From Peptoniphilus stercorisuis (GTDB taxonomy: Bacteria > Bacillota > Clostridia > Tissierellales > Peptoniphilaceae), in contig NZ_JAGGLJ010000001.1 in assembly GCF_017874395.1 (NCBI RefSeq), forward strand, positions 1 through 64,000: a stretch of 64,000 bases of DNA. Direction: 5' to 3'. The notes under the pieces were generated by a model. It saw only the letters and a program-made list of their open reading frames with translations, had not been told where the DNA came from and made no database searches. Positions within the stretch are counted from its first letter, which is position 1; each line of letters opens with the position of its first letter. The position numbers and the translations under genes were made by a program. Shown piece after piece: positions 60,606-64,000 of this stretch.

Positions 60606-60986
60606 ATGCACACATTATATCAATTTGGGGTATATATAGGTGTTTTATTTGCAGGTCTTGTCCTAAGAGAGATAATTCCCGCAACTATTCCAGCGCCTGT
60701 ATATGGGATGATTTTATTATTTTTATTATTAAGTTTTAAAATTGTAAAAGCAGATAGCATAAAACCTGTAACTACAAGACTTCTTGACATAATGCCTTTT
60801 TTATTCGTACCAACTGGAGTTGCTATGATAAATGAAATGGACAATGTTAAGGGAAAGGTTTTGTTAATACTATTAATGCTTTTTATCACAACTTTTATAG
60901 TTTTATTTGTAACAGGCCATGTTGTACAAATTGTACAAAGAGCTTTAGAGAAAAGAGAAGTTCTAGAGGAGGTATTAGATGAGTAG
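60606..60986 (+). CDS. CidA/LrgA-family protein, pair 2
   Basis: The product is 126 residues from ATG 60606 with GAAGGGAG. VLREIIPATIPAPVYGMILLFLLL and LFVPTGVAMINEM identify the family. It is paralogous to 59426-59785; the C-terminus is longer and charged. It overlaps the next gene by 8 bases. Confidence 0.88.
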   Translation: MHTLYQFGVYIGVLFAGLVLREIIPATIPAPVYGMILLFLLLSFKIVKADSIKPVTTRLLDIMPFLFVPTGVAMINEMDNVKGKVLLILLMLFITTFIVLFVTGHVVQIVQRALEKREVLEEVLDE

Positions 60987-61659
60987 TAATCCACTTTTTG
61001 GAATTTTGCTTTCAATTATTACTTATGCAATAGGTACTTTGATTTCTAAAAAAGTTAAAAGTCCACTTGCAAATCCGCTTTTAATTGCGGTTATATTATC
61101 TATGATTTTTTTATATTATACTGGAATAACATATGAAGACTTTTATGTTGGAGGAGAATACATAAACTTTTTATTAGGTCCTGCAACTGTTGCTTTAATC
61201 GTTCCATTATTTGAACAAATTCATATTTTAAAGAAAAACTTTATTGCTATTTTAGCTGGAATTTTAGCAGGTAGTGTATCTGCTTTACTTTCTGTAATGT
61301 TTTTTTCAAAATTATTTGGATTTAATTTTCCACTTACAATTTCACTTTTATCTAAATCAATTACTACATCAATTGCAGTTGAACTTACAAATGAATTTGG
61401 TGGAATGGCAGCTATTACTGCTGTTGCCATTATGCTTACAGGGATTCAAGGTGCAATTTGTGGACCTAATTTCCTTAAAAAAACTGGTGTAGATGATCCT
61501 ATTGCAACTGGTATTGCCATTGGAACAGCAACTCACTCCATAGGTACATCAAGAGCTAGAAAAATAGGAGAAATAGAAGGTGCAATGAGTGGGCTTTCTA
61601 TAGTTGTAGCAGGAATAATAACAGTGGTTTTAATGCCAATGATAATAAAATATGTATAA
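60979..61659 (+). CDS. LrgB/CidB-family membrane protein, pair 2
   Basis: The product is 226 residues, identical in length to the pair 1 LrgB. KSPLANPLLIAV, FLLGPATVALIVPLFEQ, SKSITTSIAVELTNEFGGMAA and GTATHSIGTSRARKIGEIEGAMSGLS match. The two LrgB copies are similar along their whole length, so the pairs come from a duplication of an lrgAB unit. Confidence 0.9.
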   Translation: MSSNPLFGILLSIITYAIGTLISKKVKSPLANPLLIAVILSMIFLYYTGITYEDFYVGGEYINFLLGPATVALIVPLFEQIHILKKNFIAILAGILAGSVSALLSVMFFSKLFGFNFPLTISLLSKSITTSIAVELTNEFGGMAAITAVAIMLTGIQGAICGPNFLKKTGVDDPIATGIAIGTATHSIGTSRARKIGEIEGAMSGLSIVVAGIITVVLMPMIIKYV

Positions 61660-61688
61660 AAAAAGACATAGAAATATGTCTTTTTTTT
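61660..61688. terminator. Bidirectional terminator
   Basis: The stem AAAAAGACATA / TATGTCTTTTT with A and T runs on both sides separates lrgB pair 2 from the convergent yycI gene. Confidence 0.8.
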
Positions 61689-62535
61689 AATAGTTGTCTA
61701 TTTCAATATTTTCTCCATCAGTAAATTGAATTCTCCAAGCAGGAATTGCACGTCCTCTTTCTGCCTTTGTAATATCTTCTACATAACCTTGTTCTTCTGG
61801 ATCAAAATAATAGCATTCATCTATATTTTTAACTGTTTTATTGTAGTAGTCGTTGTCATCTAGAAGTGTAAGTAGAGCCTTTGCAGCAGGCATTAGATGG
61901 ACTTCTGACTGTGATATATCAGTTACATTAAGCCATAGTCTATCCATTGATATGACGCCTCTATTATCTATTACAAAATTTGTATAAGATCTTTCTAAAA
62001 CAATTCCATCATGAATTTTTGAGAAGTTTATAATATATTGATTGTCTGATTTTTCAGTATGAGTTATTTCCATATCTCTTGTATCAAAGCCATGTTCTAA
62101 TAGAAAATCAGTTGCTATATCTTGAGCTTCTGATATTTTTGTAAGATTATATTCTTCTGTCATACTAGAATCTTCATATCTCATTCTTCTATTGTTCATT
62201 ATTGTAATTAATTTTGTTGCATAATTTACTTTTGAAAAATCCGTACTTGGATTTTCAACATTTCCAAGACTTTCAAAAAATTTACTATTTAATTCATCTG
62301 GATTATAATTTTCAAACTCAACTCTTAAAGTTGGAAGTTTATTTTCAGATCTTGGAATGTAAGAATTAACTTTAATTCCCTTTTCTGCTAAGAGTTCAAT
62401 AGTTTCATTTGCAAAGTTTTTAGATCTAGAACTATCCTTTGTAAGATTATGATTGTAAAAGTTAAATCCAAATAGTGTAATATTTGTAATCAATAGAGCA
62501 ACTATTAATATACTTTTTGCCTTTGCCCAATCCAT
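61687..62535 (-). CDS. yycI: YycI-family regulator of the WalRK system
   Basis: The product is 282 residues. MDWAKAKSILIVALLITNITLFGFNFY is an N-terminal membrane anchor typical of YycI (MDWxxxKxIFIxxFLxLN). The rest is extracellular, with the YycI C-terminal region RGVISMDRLWLNVTDIS ... YYFDPEEQGYVEDITKAERGRAIPAWRIQF. It works with YycH to modulate the WalK sensor at the membrane. The start lies one base after the yycH stop. Confidence 0.85.
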   Translation of the reverse strand: MDWAKAKSILIVALLITNITLFGFNFYNHNLTKDSSRSKNFANETIELLAEKGIKVNSYIPRSENKLPTLRVEFENYNPDELNSKFFESLGNVENPSTDFSKVNYATKLITIMNNRRMRYEDSSMTEEYNLTKISEAQDIATDFLLEHGFDTRDMEITHTEKSDNQYIINFSKIHDGIVLERSYTNFVIDNRGVISMDRLWLNVTDISQSEVHLMPAAKALLTLLDDNDYYNKTVKNIDECYYFDPEEQGYVEDITKAERGRAIPAWRIQFTDGENIEIDNY

Positions 62536-62536
62536 A

Positions 62537-63904
62537 CTATCTCTCCATTATAAATTTGCCATCATCAAGTGAGAAGAACAAATCTCTATTTTTATAAGTA
62601 ATACATACGCTAATCTCAAGTTTTGAAATATTATCATTTAAATCACTATCAATATATACAAGGTCAATATCATCAATATTTTGTATTATATCAATAAGTT
62701 CAATTTCATCAATGCCATTGTAATTTTCAACAAATTTATTGAAATTATTTTTGATGATTTCTTCTATGGTAGTTTCTGCAATTTCTCTATAAGTTTCTTC
62801 AGGTTCTTTTATAGATGATCTATAAACTTGTCTATAACTTTTTACATGATCAGAATATACTTCGATTTCTATATAATCAAATAATTTATTGCTTATTAAA
62901 TATACAGGAATAGAGTCCTCTGTAAAGTTAAAGGTAAATTTATATCCTAAGTTGTCTTTTTCTTTTATAGGTTCTATTTTATTTAATCTAATATATGATG
63001 ATATTCCCATTTTAGAAGATATAAAAGACATTGCTGTTTTTAAAGATAGGAATAAGTTATTTTCTTTTATTTGAAAATTTTCTGGATTTTCATAATTAAT
63101 TATTCCTGAAGAAAGAAGTTTTAAAAATCTATCTTCATATATATAGGTAGTTCCATCAGCTTGAGTTATCTCTCTTATATAGTCGATATTTTGATTTAAT
63201 ACTCTTGATGCAAGATTGTTTTTATATTGTTTTTCCATATCTGAAATTTCATCTTTATAAGATATTTCTCTATATGTCATTTTATTATTTATTGGAATAT
63301 AGATATTTTTTGCAATATTATATTTTTCATAAAAATTTTCATATTTTCTAGTGCTAAATTTAGCAAGCTCTTCTATTTTAGATGTTGGATCTTTTCCAAG
63401 GTTTATCTTTAATTTATAAATCCCCTTAGAGTTTGAAATTACAATATCATCATTTGAAATATAAATTTCTCTTATTACAATATTTGTCTTTGGCTCTGAG
63501 TGAGTTGATTTTCCAATTAAGTTTAAAAATAAATTTGCAGTCATTTCTTTAGTAAATGAAAATACAATTGATTTTTCCTTTTGAAGGTCCATATATTCCT
63601 GTGGACTTATAAGACTTAAATTACTATCTGAAATCTGCATAAATATTGAAGATATTACATCTACATATTCATTCCAAATTTCTGGAAAATCATATAATAC
63701 TGTATGATTATTTGCTCCAAAATTAACTATTAACTTTTTAGGTTTTAAAAGATTTTTAAATATATCTTCTGTATTATATTGTTCTTGAACTATTGTTTTT
63801 TGCTTTAGTTCTGGAAGTTTAATCCAAAGCAAACTTGCTTGAACTATCATAAGGGCAATAAGTAGAATTAAGCTTAAATTCAAATAAATTTCTTTTCTCT
63901 TCAT
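62537..63904 (-). CDS. yycH: YycH-family regulator of the WalRK system
   Basis: The product is 455 residues with an N-terminal membrane helix (YLNLSLILLIALMIVQASLLW) and a large extracellular part, the YycH layout. ATG 63904 uses an AGGTGAT that overlaps the stop of walK. Sequence conservation in this family is low, so the call rests on order (walK-yycH-yycI), size and topology. Confidence 0.85.
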   Translation of the reverse strand: MKRKEIYLNLSLILLIALMIVQASLLWIKLPELKQKTIVQEQYNTEDIFKNLLKPKKLIVNFGANNHTVLYDFPEIWNEYVDVISSIFMQISDSNLSLISPQEYMDLQKEKSIVFSFTKEMTANLFLNLIGKSTHSEPKTNIVIREIYISNDDIVISNSKGIYKLKINLGKDPTSKIEELAKFSTRKYENFYEKYNIAKNIYIPINNKMTYREISYKDEISDMEKQYKNNLASRVLNQNIDYIREITQADGTTYIYEDRFLKLLSSGIINYENPENFQIKENNLFLSLKTAMSFISSKMGISSYIRLNKIEPIKEKDNLGYKFTFNFTEDSIPVYLISNKLFDYIEIEVYSDHVKSYRQVYRSSIKEPEETYREIAETTIEEIIKNNFNKFVENYNGIDEIELIDIIQNIDDIDLVYIDSDLNDNISKLEISVCITYKNRDLFFSLDDGKFIMER

Positions 63905-63912
63905 ATTATCAC

Positions 63913-64000
63913 CTAGGCTGCCTTAAAGGTTAGAGTAACCTTTGTACCTTTTCCAAAATCTGATTCTATTTTTATATCTCCGCCCATTTCTTTTGTAGTT
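63913..64000 (-). CDS. walK: Sensor histidine kinase WalK, C-terminal end (partial)
   Basis: The frame enters from the window edge and ends at TAG 63913-63915. TTKEMGGDIKIESDFGKGTKVTLTF is the end of a HATPase_c domain: G-x-I-x-x-x-S-x-x-G-x-G-T is the G2 box. The position before yycH identifies it as WalK. The rest is outside the window. Confidence 0.85.
   Translation of the reverse strand, partial: TTKEMGGDIKIESDFGKGTKVTLTFKAA

Overview
The window is very AT-rich DNA. Most genes carry AGGTG-type ribosome binding sites, starts are often TTG or GTG, and many intergenic hairpins end in T-runs. The gene content (WalK/YycH/YycI/WalJ, a DnaD-DnaC pair, DUF1659/DUF2922/YvrJ, LrgAB, an SLH surface protein) indicates a low-GC Bacillota anaerobe. 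My inference is the Tissierellia/Peptoniphilaceae area; the genus cannot be fixed from the sequence alone. I saw no rRNA or tRNA gene.

Layout. 0-6 kb: an IS3-type transposase tail, then a giant SLH-anchored surface protein gene (minus strand) cut by one in-frame TAA. 6-12 kb: a membrane acyltransferase-like gene and three tandem pairs of split chromate-transporter (CHR) genes, interrupted by a frameshifted metallo-beta-lactamase gene. 12-18 kb: proC, a DJ-1 protein, a DUF3048 lipoprotein, NAD(P)HX epimerase, a MATE exporter and a ClC transporter. 18.4-21 kb: a three-gene DpnII-type (GATC) restriction-modification cassette lying between two direct copies of the clc 3' end and terminator. 21-34 kb: ordinary chromosome (GNAT, dnaD, dnaC, aminotransferase, D,D-carboxypeptidase, DUF1659-DUF2922-YvrJ, nucleoside deoxyribosyltransferase, a heterodimeric ABC exporter, PAP2, tadA). 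34-41 kb: a decayed zone with an IS200 relic, then a D-serine island (XRE-cupin regulator, dsdA, GntP permease, D-threonine-aldolase-like enzyme) enclosed by nested repeats.

41-55.4 kb is the most unusual part. A complete type I-C CRISPR-Cas operon (cas3-cas5c-cas8c-cas7c-cas4-cas1-cas2) leads into a 24-repeat array. Beyond the array, on the same strand, lies a second divergent set of effector genes (cas5c-cas8c-cas7c) with no cas3, cas4, cas1 or cas2. That set ends in a tiny group of degenerate repeats which keep their hairpin through compensatory changes. The natural reading is two Cascade complexes sharing one Cas3 and one adaptation module. The degenerate repeats could be a dead array or a crRNA-like regulatory RNA.

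55.4-64 kb: a small HTH/DUF2975 operon with its operator, an alpha/beta hydrolase, surE and walJ, then two tandem lrgA-lrgB pairs on the opposite strand, then yycI, yycH and the end of walK. The lrgAB pairs therefore split the usual WalRK-YycHI-WalJ cluster.

Coding lesions recur: in-frame stops at 1211 and 13438, a one-base deletion near 8788, and a regulator whose only plausible start is ATA. They may be real decay or, for single-base cases, sequence errors.
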